From: Coffea arabica
Lineage: Eukaryota > Streptophyta > Magnoliopsida > Gentianales > Rubiaceae
Length of the DNA: 64,000 nucleotides
Direction of reading: 5' to 3'
NCBI RefSeq assembly: GCF_036785885.1
Contig: NC_092323.1
Location: 2,148,501-2,212,500, forward strand
Positions 22,311-33,673 of the stretch are shown here, in pieces; position 1 is the first letter of the stretch; the number at the start of each line of letters is the position of its first letter. Below the pieces are notes generated by a model that had not been told where the DNA came from, searched no databases, and worked only from the letters and a program-made list of their open reading frames with translations. Both the position numbers and the translations under genes were made by a program.

Positions 22311-23943
22311 TTAAGGTGCGGGGCTGACCCAGTCCGGCACCTGACATCTTTTTTTTTTAAAAAAAAGGCACCTGATATCTTTTTTAAAAATAGGGAATCT
22401 GTCAGGTGCCAGGCTGATATCTTTTTTTAAAAAAAGGAACATATCTGTTGTTTTTAAACCTGTCTGTTTTTTTTTTTTACACCTATATTCTAATCAATTA
22501 GCCACAGAAGAATGCATTTCTGACAATATTCTTCCATCGACGGAATTAAAGTAAATATAAGAATTAAACATTGGTTACATTTCTATGGTGGAAAGTTCAC
22601 TTTTCTGCGCACAATAAGCAGAAGCAATGCAAATGTGGAGATGCATAAAGAAGTATATTGGACACTCGAAAAAACGAATTATGCATGGATGAAAAATATT
22701 ATATATATTAAAATTATAATAAAAGGCTGTTAAAAATTTATTCATTATTTAATATTCAATACTTATATTTGGTAAATTAAAATAATTAATTAAATATTCT
22801 ATTATATTATAAGTAACTATATATCGTTAAGTCGATTGAATAATATGTAAGCAGTTTTTTTTTTTGGTATTTCAAGTAGTTGTCTATTAAGTTTTAATTG
22901 AAATAAAGATTTTATAATTATTTGAAATTATGCAATAAAAAAATCAATGTAAGATAAACATAAATGTAAGATTTAAAAATAATTAAAATATACAAATTGA
23001 AATATACATTTATTAAAATACATAATTAAAATATACAAATTGAAATATACATTTATTAAACAAATTTAAACAACTAATTAATCTACTTAAACTAATTCAA
23101 TCACTAAACTAATTCAACTAAGCGTGTACCGTGCTTCACTAACTAATATTAGCAAACATACGTAAATTACATTATCTGTTTACAATTGCTTCAACAATAA
23201 ATTAAATATTTAATTAATAACATATTATAACAATAACATAAAAATATTTATCAACAATTCACTAACATAAAGTGACAAATTATAACAACTTTTATATAAT
23301 ACAAATCACTAACCTTTTTTGAATCCAAATAATTGTATACTACATAACGTAAACTAATTATCAACTATCTTAACAAAAAATGAATTGCATTAAACTAATA
23401 TCACTAGTTTCGAAAGGGGCAAATCTCCTCGTCCACAAGCCTGCCAAAAGGGGCAAATCTGAAGCAAAACACTGGCTAAAATTCACGGGAGCTACTCGGG
23501 TGTAAAATTTCACTAGTGTCAACTATAAAAAAAAAAAAATATTTTGTGGTGTCAGGTGCCGGGCTGTGTCAGCCCGGCACCCATAGACACAGCCCGGCAC
23601 CCATAGATTTATACCTCCAACCTGTCAGACCCACAAGTGTCCGACTTTTTTTTTATACACCAATATTCGGATCAATTAGCCCGTTTGGGCATTGGTTACC
23701 TAATAATACCGTTTCAGCTGCTCAGGCAAGCATGCGGGCGTGGGATAGGCAGGTTTGCTTTGGAAAGCAAAGAGTAGGTTGATAACTTGATTGAGAGGAG
23801 GAGCAAATAAATACTAGTAGTAGAAAGAAATTTATTACAGGAGCAGTAGTACCTAGCACTAGCAAATATGTTAAAGAGTTTCTTTACAAGAATTTTGGAG
23901 CGGTAGTAGTTGTGTGATGTCATAGGGAATAGTAGCATTCCTG

Positions 23944-24070
23944 CCCCCAGCGGTAGCTTGACCGGTGAGGTTGTTTCTCTTTAGACATGTCCACTAATGT
24001 CCAAGTCTCGCATGTTAACATGCTCGGAGTAGATTGGGGCGCTTTCTCTCCTATGTTGACAAAAAAAGAA

Positions 24071-24125
<55 letters not shown>
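23944..24125 (+). mobile_element. SINE with AT-dinucleotide tail and 15-bp target duplication
   Basis: A perfect duplication ATAGTAGCATTCCTG flanks it (23929-23943 and 24126-24140). The body starts CCCCCAGCGGTAGCTTGACCGG, an A-box-like head, and contains GTCTCG, then GGAGTAGATTGGGGCGCTTTC, shared with the SINE at 51650. The A tail has turned into a TA microsatellite of about 25 units (24075-24125). It is internally shorter than the 51.6-kb copy, lacking the AATTAGTCGGACGAAAG segment. Confidence 0.85.
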
Positions 24126-24131
<6 letters not shown>

Positions 24132-24558
24132 GCATTCCTGACTCCATAATATATAATCTTCGAAATAAACTAATGAAAATGACGCGGACATGATGCATCG
24201 GCCATCGGCGGGGCAGCGTACTCATTAAGATGCCCCGGACCGACATCAAATACTACTATAAAACTACCAACAGACTACTCTAGAATTATAATTAAGTTGG
24301 TGAAAAGATTCATCACCAACTACAGCACTGTCGATTTGTTTAAGACGGGAAAGAAATTAATACTAATAATAATAATAAGTATACTAGTACTCTTACTCTA
24401 AACTAGTAGTCTCTATCATCATTTTCAATTAGCTGCTGGTGGCACTGGAGGTGGCGGTGGTCAGTCGGAAATATTAGGTGGGAAGGAAGGCACTGAAGAG
24501 TACTAGTAGTAGTGCTCCAGTATTTGCAGCAGTGATTTTTATTTTATTTTATTTTATT

Positions 24559-25269
24559 TTAAACACTGATGGTGCGGTAAGGAGATCCGATGACTTCTCC
24601 TCCTGATCCAACTCCGGCAAAGCCCCCCAGAAGCTGCTTCTTCCGCTCTTTCAGGGCTGGATCTTCTAAAAGCAGCACCTTGTCTTTGTCCCTTACTCCA
24701 ACCATGTGCAAGTATTCACAGTCTTCTCTTTCCTTTCCTTTGAACAGTAACCTCTGCTCATTTGGTTCCAAATTAGTCACCAGTGAAAGTATCAACTTCA
24801 GTTCTCCTGCAACATTCATCATCATCATCAGAATATAAAACTAAAATTAGTTTTGTAAGTTAAAAAAGAAAAAAAAAACAAAATTTGTTTTGCACCCCTT
24901 AACGTTAATGAGAGAATTAATTAACAATTTGAATAAACAGGAAATCTGCAGGGAATTAAATTAATTAGAGTGAATGAGCAGTAATTAATTACCAAAAGTT
25001 GAAGTTGATTGAACGGAAATATCATAGAATTTGGAGACGGTGGAGACTCTGAGAGTGATGAGGCCTTCCCCGCTGTCAGCACTGTTACTGCTGCTGTCTC
25101 CGCATTGCTCTCTCTTCTGAACCAGCATTCCTCCCGGCCGTACCTCCCATTTGATCTCACCACCTCCTCCTCCTCCGTTAATTGGACTGTTGCCACCACC
25201 GTTTTCTGGGTTGTTATTGTTGGAGTTGCTTCTGGAGAACTTCTTTGATCTTAGCTTCATCAGCTTCAT
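24559..25269 (-). CDS. Short BAG-type ubiquitin-like protein lacking a BAG domain
   Basis: Two exons, 25269..24993 and 24806..24559, joined within a Gly codon, give 174 residues. After an Asn/Gly-rich N-terminus comes IKWEVRPGGMLVQKRE (39-54), the block that precedes the ubiquitin-like fold in plant BAG1-4 proteins. Then follows a ubiquitin-like domain (about 70-142) with RLLFKGKER and EYLHMVGVRDKDKVLLLEDPA. The protein stops at residue 174, where a full BAG protein would go on to the Hsp70-binding BAG helix, so Hsp70 binding through BAG is not expected. The length fits the short plant paralogues (Arabidopsis At5g14360 and At5g40630, from memory), so this is probably a natural family form, not a truncation. 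A TATATAA box lies at 25396-25402. Function is unknown. Confidence 0.85.
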
Positions 25270-25395
25270 GCCTGCTGATAATGAATATTACCCGCCAAAT
25301 TCTTGAAAAAGCAGAATCTTTTTTTCTTTCTTTTCCCCTTTTTGGTGGTCTTTCTGGACTTGGGGGGGAAGGGAAGTTGTTCACACTATGGCGGG

Positions 25396-25402
25396 TTATA
25401 TA
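25396..25402 (-). promoter_or_regulatory. TATA box of the ubiquitin-like gene
   Basis: TATATAA on the minus strand, 127 bp upstream of the ATG, followed by a purine- and C-rich leader. Confidence 0.55.
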
Positions 25403-25449
25403 AGAGGCAGGAGTATAGATGAGGACTAGCTGGGCTGCCATTTGAATCG

Positions 25450-26934
25450 TATTTTAACAAGTTCAGACTCGCATCATATTGTTACTGCCACTTTCGAGAT
25501 TTGGATTATGAGTTTCGAATTAATAAATGTGAAACTCGTACTTGATTTATAAAATGTTCGGATTGTGAGTTTAATTCAGATTTAGTCCAAAGTCATTTAT
25601 TGTTCCTTAATTTCTTTAATATAATTATTATGACTATCAAGTTCTAAAACTAATTTAACATCTACACGATCACAATATTAAAACTATACACGAACCAATA
25701 ACATTTCATTTAAAAGTACATTAACAAAAATATATTTAATTAGCTCAAAGTACGTGAAAAATAATTAATAAAACATTATCAATAGTCAATACATCTTGAA
25801 ATGTCCCCAATTTACTTGTACTAACATTTTTCCATACCTTTTGTTCACAATTACTAGAAATGATGGTGGTCAGTTCAAATAAAGTTTAAACTGATAGAAT
25901 GTTCAAAAGGCATGTTTTGTTATTGAAACTACCCATGTATAATAATTAGTTAAAATACAAGCAACAATTACAAAAGCCAGTAAGTCAGCATCTAGTTCAC
26001 ATATTAGAGATATTGAGACAGTTACACCAAAAATCTGTTGTATTATTAATATTTCTTAATATATTAATGTATTTTGACACATAACTCATAAGTAATAAGT
26101 ATTAGTATTATATATTTAGATATATAATTATATATAACAAAATATGATTATTTATATACAATTACATATATATATATAGATTAAATGGCCAAGACTATAT
26201 TGGATTTAAAACTAATGAAATTCAAACTTGACTCATATTTAATTCAAATTTAATATTTAGACCTAAACTCAACCCAACTCAATGAAAGATTAGGTTCATT
26301 GATATTTTTCTCATTCTGAGCAAGTCAAGTTCGAGTTGGTCCGACCTCGTTGTCAGTACTAATGTGAACAAAATTCCTCGCCAATAAAATACTACCGGCA
26401 GCAGCTTAAGCATTATTATATTTCATTTTATGTTTTCTGCTTGTTTGTTTGTTAAAATAAAACATAAATAAAACTCATCTTTACTTGTATTAATTTTTGT
26501 ATTGAATTGAAAGATAAATAGCAGTACTAGCAATATTTATTTATTTATTTATTGGTTTCCCTAGGAGAGACGAGCGAAGGAGAGGATGAGGCAGCTAGCA
26601 CCACATGGCATGAGTTTTCTGTGGTTTCTTGTGCTGACTTAAAAATGGTGGCACATGGGAGATGTCTTATCCTATACACGCTTTGCTTAATTGACGGACC
26701 ATCCATACCAAATACAAATACAAATACAAAATATAAAATCACCATCCCCTGATCAGTTGCCCTCCCTCCCCGCCGATTAACATTACATAATGCGAGACTT
26801 TTGTCTTCTTTCCGAACAAACATATCATAAGAGGCATACTATAATAATTATAGTATTTTGTTTAGAAACAAACATACTATAATAAGTAAAACTAATCCGG
26901 GGAGTGGCTTTTGTCTTCTTTCTTTCTTTAGAGA
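25450..26934. other. AT-rich intergenic region
   Basis: No supported gene. Simple AT-rich DNA with small TA runs (near 26100-26180) and a TTTA run (about 26537-26553). Confidence 0.4.
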
Positions 26935-26942
26935 GTGATTAG

Positions 26943-27324
26943 TAGGGGTGATATTGAGTCGAATCGAACTCGATCTTGAGTTCGAGTTCGACGCTCAAAC
27001 ACAATACTCGAATTCGAGCAAGTTAGTTATACTGTACTTGAGTTTGACTCGAAACAATATATTTCAGGCTTGAGCTCGACTTGTTGAAGATCGAATCAGT
27101 ATTTGAGTTCGAGTACTCGAACTCATCAAAGAATTTTCAATTGAAGGAATAATTTAGTTATTTTTTAAATATTAATTAAATATTATAGCGAGTACTTGAT
27201 AGAGCTCTCGAGTATGTAATATCCCTACTCGAGCTTGACTCGCACACTCAATCGAGTGACTCAAACTCGATTTTGACAGAACTTGAGTCGAGCAACTTGC
27301 AAGCTCGATTGAGCTGCAGCCCTA
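26943..27324. mobile_element. hAT-type nonautonomous element, TCGAG-rich, 382 bp
   Basis: The flanks GTGATTAG (26935-26942) and GTAATTAG (27325-27332) are an 8-bp duplication with one mismatch. The left end is TAGGGGTGATATTGAGTCG and the reverse complement of the right end is TAGGGCTGCAGCTCAATCG. The arms are filled with GAGTTCGAGT-type words. Same family style as the element at 13877. Confidence 0.75.
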
Positions 27325-27332
27325 GTAATTAG

Positions 27333-28615
27333 CGAAAGTAGCTCATGGGGTTAATTTTTGCGTTGTAGTTTATTCATCCTCTATGCTATAAACTTTTAGA
27401 ATGTATACAAGATTTAAATATATATCATGCATCTAATCGTGATAACGCATATATTATTAATGCATACAAGATTTAGTCTATTATATATATGAGTCAATTA
27501 TCATTACATTCAGATAGAATTTTTTTTTTTTTTTGTCAACTTCAAGAAACCTGACTATTGACTTTACAAACCTAAGTCCACAGTACACCTCAAAAGCCAT
27601 GGTAACTAGTGAGGGTACTGAGGAGACTTATAAACCCAACACCCAAACCCCCCCCCCCCCCCCAAAATTCAACACCCAAACACCCAAACCCAACACCCAA
27701 AATTCAGATAGAATTTCAAATACTAAAATTTTGTACCTAACTAGCAACCTATCAAGTAACGTGTGTGAATTTATTTCTCATTCTCTCTCGTACAATTTGC
27801 TTTTCTCTTCTCTTCCTTTTTTTTTTTTTTAAAAAAAAAATGGTTGTAAATTGACATTGATCCATCTCATTTTGATTTAAACCTTCATAACTTGCTGTAT
27901 GCGACTTATTGAAGTAAATGGATTTGTCCGACAAATTTGTTTTTATTTATGAAAATGTTTGGATGGTTCCAACTCCGATCATCACTATAGATCAGAGCAT
28001 ACCTTCAGAATTATAAGTCACTTGTAGGAATTCTTACATATCACCCGCCAACATAACTTTTATATCGATAGCGAGATTCAAACATATGATATTTGATTAT
28101 TAATTGAGCCAAATTGTATTGACTTTGTCCGGCAATTTGGTGAGTTGGAGGTGATTTCATAAGTTTTATTTCTGCGTCTAATGAAATAATTGCAAGTCCC
28201 AATTTCAATCCGTCAGACAAATGGGTTGCCAAATTAAGAAATCAAAATGTACTTTTGAATACTAAGGACCCTTCCTTCTGAAATTATAACTCTCACCATG
28301 AAAGCGCTGCCCCTCTATTGCCCAAACGGGAGAAGAAGGAAACAGGGGGAAAAAGAAAAGAAAAAAAAGAGGAAAAAAGAAACACATAATTGACTACGGC
28401 TCACAGACATACAGTCAGGTTGCAGCTTGCACAGGCGAACGGTGAACGGCGAAGGAATTGGTGATCTTAAAATACATGCTGCGGCGGGAAATATAATATA
28501 CCATGTTTCGCAAAGGAATCTGCACAACTATTTTTGTCGCTACTTCTGATCCATTCCCGATTTACTAATTAATAATTACTTGGTTCATAATTAGGTACAA
28601 TGTGCTATAAGGTGA
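27333..28615. other. Intergenic region with homopolymers
   Basis: A C run lies at about 27643-27663, followed by an ACCCAAACACCC-type minisatellite to about 27701. T and A runs meet near 27818-27840. No gene is supported. Confidence 0.4.
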
Positions 28616-28623
28616 CTTTTGGG

Positions 28624-29415
28624 TAGAGGTGGTAAATCAACCCACTTAAATAAATTTATTCATACCCGCCCATGAATAGATAGGTATCAGTATCTTAAAT
28701 TTTTGTATATGGGTATAAATGGGTTACCCAATAATACCCATTTATTAAATAGGTATTATTGGGTAACCCATCAAACCCAATTAACCCATTTAAAATTCTC
28801 TTCTTTTCCCCCACCCATTTTTTTTTCAAATTTTTCATTTTGTCATAATGTTAACTACTTTTGTTTCATTATTATTATTATTTGTTGGTTTTATTTTATT
28901 ATTTTGTTTTAACTTGCTCATTTTTCGGCATTACCAATTTATGATAAATTTGAGCCTCTTTTCTTATCTTTCTAAAATGAAATTTTAAATTTATATATGG
29001 AAAAAATGTTAGGGGTTAAAAATTTTTGAATTAAATTTTTATATTAACTTTTATAGTACTTAGTTCAAAATTTTATATTCTTATTATTCAATTATTAAAT
29101 AATATGTAATTTTGTGAAATAGAGTATAAATGAAAAAAATTTGGTAATTAGGCTTATTGAATATTATAAGTAAATATTTAAAACTAATGATGGGTACAAA
29201 GAGCGGTATAAATTGATAACTTAGTTTGCAAAAATGAATTTAAATGAATTTACAAAAAATTAAAATAAATGGGTAATTGGGTTACCCAATTCATTTTTTG
29301 ACTTACCCATTTATACCCATCTAATTAAATGGGTATAAATGGGTTGACTCACTTATACCCATTACCCATTTTACCCAAACCAAACCCGCCCAAGTCACCC
29401 ATTTTGACACCTCTA
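28624..29415. mobile_element. hAT-type nonautonomous element, 792 bp, perfect target duplication
   Basis: A perfect 8-bp duplication CTTTTGGG flanks it (28616-28623 and 29416-29423). The left end TAGAGGTGGTAAATCAACCC and the reverse complement of the right end (TAGAGGTGTCAAAATGGGTG) are inverted repeats. The subterminal regions carry many copies of AATGGGTA/TACCCATT words in both orientations, the binding-site-like clusters typical of hAT ends. No transposase frame. Confidence 0.85.
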
Positions 29416-29423
29416 CTTTTGGG

Positions 29424-32400
29424 GATAATGTAATTACTTTTATTTTTTTCCTAAAATAATGCGGTGCCATGATAATAATACTCTTAACATGTTTTATTTA
29501 ATTTGGCAGTTGGCTAATAATCCTAAGGTATCTTCCCTCGTGGAATGGAAATGCAAAAGTACAAAACATCTCTCTCAAGGCTGCAAGCCTCCAACGCCAA
29601 TCCAACCCCCAAAAGCAGCAGCAGAAGAAGCTTCACAGCAGTATTTAGTATTAGTTATTACTGCCTCGTATTAACTATGGTAAAATCATAGTGCCATCTA
29701 TATATATAGTAGTAGTACTGACTCCTATCTCTGCAGGTAAATGGAGAATCCCAAAAAAGGTACTAATTAATACAGCTGGGTTTGGCATGTGTACTGGTAG
29801 GTTAATTTCATTATTAGCAAAATCAGGCCGGCCAGCAGCATTCTCCGGAAAGCGAAGAAGAGATGAAGTTATTTAACAGGAGTCAGCATGCCGAGATAAA
29901 CGGCATACTTTGTCTCCTTAGTGCGTTACCAACTACTCGAAAGTCGAAAGCTAAGTGGCTTATTAAGATAATACTACTTGTTTTCTCAAACTACTAACGA
30001 TCAAGCTATTGATGATGATTCTCCAAACCGCACTGCACTAGGCCCGAAGCTAATTGCGACAAGGAAAATTCTTATATTATCAACTTCAAACCTTTTCTGA
30101 TTAGAAGACTCAGAGAGTGAGAGTATTATATACTACAAAGAGCCATTTGTGTACAAAGTTTGGAGGGGGCAAAAAAGCTGCAGAAGATCCTTATGTAGTA
30201 TTTTGATCACCCCACATGTTTGTTTGATGTATGCGATGATGATTCTTTTCTGGTGGGAGGAACATTCCGGCTTTCGGGAAATTCCCAGGTCCCATATTTC
30301 ATTGTCTCTTAAAGAAGTCACCTCGTCGGACAGAACCCATAAACTGCTCACAAGAATGAGTGGGAGACGACGAGAGGATGTTGGGCAATATTAATAATGT
30401 ACTACTACTACTACTAGTTTGTATTTTAGCATTTCTGTGTCCTGCAAAGTATGGAAGACACACTAGCTACTAGCATCACTGCATTACTCTAGGAAAAATC
30501 AGACAAACATTCATGGTTTTTAAATGTCCTGATCGTTTTACATACTGTGGCAGCTAACCCTTTTTCTTTTCCGGTCTTTTCTATGTTTCTTTTGGATCTT
30601 TCCCCCATCCCACTGACAAGCAATGGTGACCGACTTAACGTTCATTGTCTCCAGGACTAAAAGATAAGCAGCACTGGACTTGATAATATTCTGTAATCTA
30701 TTTGCAATTATTCAAATAGTAGAAGATAAAGGGCATGGATAAAACTGTGAAAGCAGGCAATAAGTAGTATTGGCTTCTGGCCTCTGGCTTCTTTCTTTCT
30801 TCTTCTTTTCTTTCTGGCTTTTATTTATCCATATATATATCAAAGCGTGAACCGGGAAACTGAATCGACAAAATAGACTAGGATTCTGTACTTTTTCTAT
30901 TAAATCTGCTAAACAGCTTTGCTCTCTAGATATGGAGTTTGCCGCGGGTCAAGCATTAAATAGCTGGAGCTCTGAGAAGGAAGCTTAGGAAAGATCATGT
31001 TTGAGATTAATTCTCCCAAATTAAAATAGAACATCTTCATTCTTCATCCTCGCTCTACGATACTAGATGGGGGAAGGATTGATTATAACTTGACTAATTA
31101 AATATGAAAAAGAAAAGGCCCCAGATGCTCCCTTTACGACTAGGTGCCGGTGGGGGGATGGATCATGGATGCCTTGACCAAAGTTTCAACCGATTTGATA
31201 CCACCTGAAAATGAAAAGGCCCCGTATGGAACTTCAAAAGAATTAGGTAAGTTTAGGCAAGGTTTGATCAACTAAAACTGCCAACTCCGGTTAATTGATC
31301 AATAGATTCTGTCCAGTTGAAATTGGTCGAAATTTTCAAACAATTAGTTGCATGAGTCGAGTTATTTCAACTATTAGATACACAAGTCGTAGTACATAAC
31401 CGGCCAAGAGGAAATCAAGTTGATTCGTGAACCTCCGAAATCAATTCGTTGCATGTGCTTACGGGATAAGATAACATGATCCCTTATTAATCATCAAGTT
31501 CGTCGCACATTATAAAAACCCCAAGAAGGATATCTTGATTGGTATCACGTTAATCAAGAAACCTTCAATTGCGGTCCCAGCTGACACTCTAATCATTTGG
31601 ATAATCTCATAGAAATAGATTGTGGGTTAAATCTCGGAGATGAAATGTTTGTCTACAACTTTAATAGCACTAATATTCTCGCTTGGGATGGCATGAGCAT
31701 TGAGCAGAACTACGCACTGGAACTTATTTTACAGTGGGAGCATGCTTCTTTGTAAGACTTGATTGAATTTGTCGTGGAAGCAATCTTGTAATTTAACGAC
31801 GCATGCATTCTGGGGCAGATGCCCATCCACAAGCGATACTGCTACGGGGAGAGCTACATTTACTTGCATGCATGCGAAACAAGATTTGATTCTTTCACAC
31901 AGTTTCACGATTCCCGCAAATTTAATTTAAGATATGCAATCTGTTTGCATGCGACTGCAAGATACCACTGCAATTCGTGATCCGATGGAACCTGAAAATT
32001 GTCACTTTTCGACCCAGATTCTTGACATAATTACTAAACTTTGTTCCAAAAGTGAGAAGCAGTTGCCAACTTTCATCGTTTTTGGTCTTGTTGCTCCAAT
32101 TCTTTCTCGTCTTTGTTTTTTCCCTCTTTGGACACGTACGTCGCCTGAAGATCGAGTGCACTGATTCTTTTATTTATTTTTCTTGCGCAGCCTCCAATAT
32201 TGTAGGTGCATACTTCCACATGGGAGGCTGTCTTTAGCCTGTAGCTTGTACAACATGATGGAAATAAAATCAAAAGCTAGCGACTCCAGTTTCGAAATAT
32301 TTGCTTAATCAGGGCGTCAGAAGATCAGATCGACGTGTTCCACTTGATCTTCTAAAAAGGCAGTAAAGGTTATTCACGCATATATTAGGTGAATGAGCAT

Positions 32401-33670
32401 ATACAATCATCCAAAACAATGCTATCGCAGATATCCTGACTTCCCCTTTTTTTCTTTGCTCGCGAGGATGGTTTTTGCGTTGAACGTTCGTCCGGGGACA
32501 TGAACAGTAGTAAATAGTGTAGGCTTCTAAACGAGAGCAAATTGTAAGCTCCTAACGGTTTCTCATAAAACAATAAGGAGAATATGCACCAGTCACAGCG
32601 ATATAATCATGCATCACGCACAGCCAATGCAAGAAATTCTTAGATAGTTTTCGATTATGTCTACTATAATTAAGTAGGAGCGGGGGTTTGATTTGGTGTA
32701 AACTTTTGCCGTCATTTTTTGTGTTACCAATTTCGCCTTTTCATGATAAGATCAAATGATTTTACAACTTCCACAACTATTATTGAGATGATAACTATTG
32801 CTACATGATCATCTATAAACTCACAATTACAATTAATTTGGTTGATAATTACTGAAACCATTTTCTATACTCATCGTAACACCCATAATAAAGTACTCAT
32901 CAAAACTATCCACTAATGAGCTCGAAATGATTTCAGTAAATATATATAAAAAAAAAAATCTACACATCTTTTTTTTTATTATTTGCACACACATTAGCTT
33001 GTGCCTCGCACATTAGTAATAATATTGTTGAATAATTTGTTTTAAAACTTTAAAGATCTCTCATAGATGTTTAAACATGCTGACGGCTTTGAGCGTTGTG
33101 AGGGCTTCACAAGAATTCGTGATACATGGGCTCATGTTTAGCATGCACGCATTTAGCCCATGATCGACCCACACACGCGTGACAACTATCTCTGGGCTTC
33201 AGCCTTTAAATTGGGTCTAAGCCCGTGGCAGTGCTGCAATCCATCGTCGGGTTCAATTGTTTTCACGGTCGAGGATTGTTACAGCTCACCATCGCTGTGA
33301 ATGGCTGTGAGAAGCCCAGAATCTCAGTAGCTAAGGAACAGCCGAATGAATCCTTAGTAACTGAACTTATTTGCAGCTCCCAAACTTTCATTCCTTATCG
33401 TTAATTTGGCAAGTTGGTAGACCCCTACCGTCTACTGACTTTAATCTTAATCTCTGAGGTATGTACGAGCCTGCATTCGTTAACTCATTTGCAACATTTT
33501 TCAGTACTTGCCGTTTCAGTTTCAGTTTTCGTTTGATTATATTTTTAGCGTAGAATCTGTCCAAGTTATACGATCGTTTATGAGGATAGTGTAGTTGTAT
33601 ATAGGAGTATTATGCATCAGCAAATTTTGCTGGTTGTATTCTCAATTTTGGGCGTAAATTCCTGTTGAGG
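29424..33670. other. 4.2-kb region without a recognised gene
   Basis: No frame longer than about 80 codons is convincing and no splice chain or family motif was seen. Composition is mixed, with gene-like stretches near 29500-30400 and 31100-32500 that could be an untranslated RNA gene or decayed sequence. The last few hundred bases hold the promoter and leader of the PPR gene. Confidence 0.4.
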
Positions 33671-33673
33671 GCG

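Larger units (their letters stand above)
21434..23681. mobile_element. 2248-bp nonautonomous Mutator-like element with long inverted repeats
   Basis: Bounded by a perfect 9-bp duplication CGTTTGGGC (21425-21433 and 23682-23690). The ends GGCTAATTGATCCGAATATT are inverted copies and the inverted arms extend to about 21906 on the left and 23327 on the right. The left arm is longer because it holds extra GC-rich hairpin sequence. The arms contain repeated GGTGCCGGGCTG/CAGCCCGGCACC palindromes. The interior is AT-rich, with two direct copies of a segment of about 165 bp near 21826-21990 and 22146-22310. No transposase frame is present, so it would need enzyme supplied from elsewhere. The perfect duplication and well-matched arms suggest a fairly recent insertion. 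Confidence 0.88.

Noticed and set aside
21434-23681. Interpretation as an LTR retrotransposon
   Set aside because: The terminal repeats are inverted, not direct, and the target duplication is 9 bp; no primer-binding site or polymerase frame is present.
23987-24249. Open frames on both strands full of Tyr-Ile repeats
   Set aside because: They are translations of the TA microsatellite in the SINE tail.
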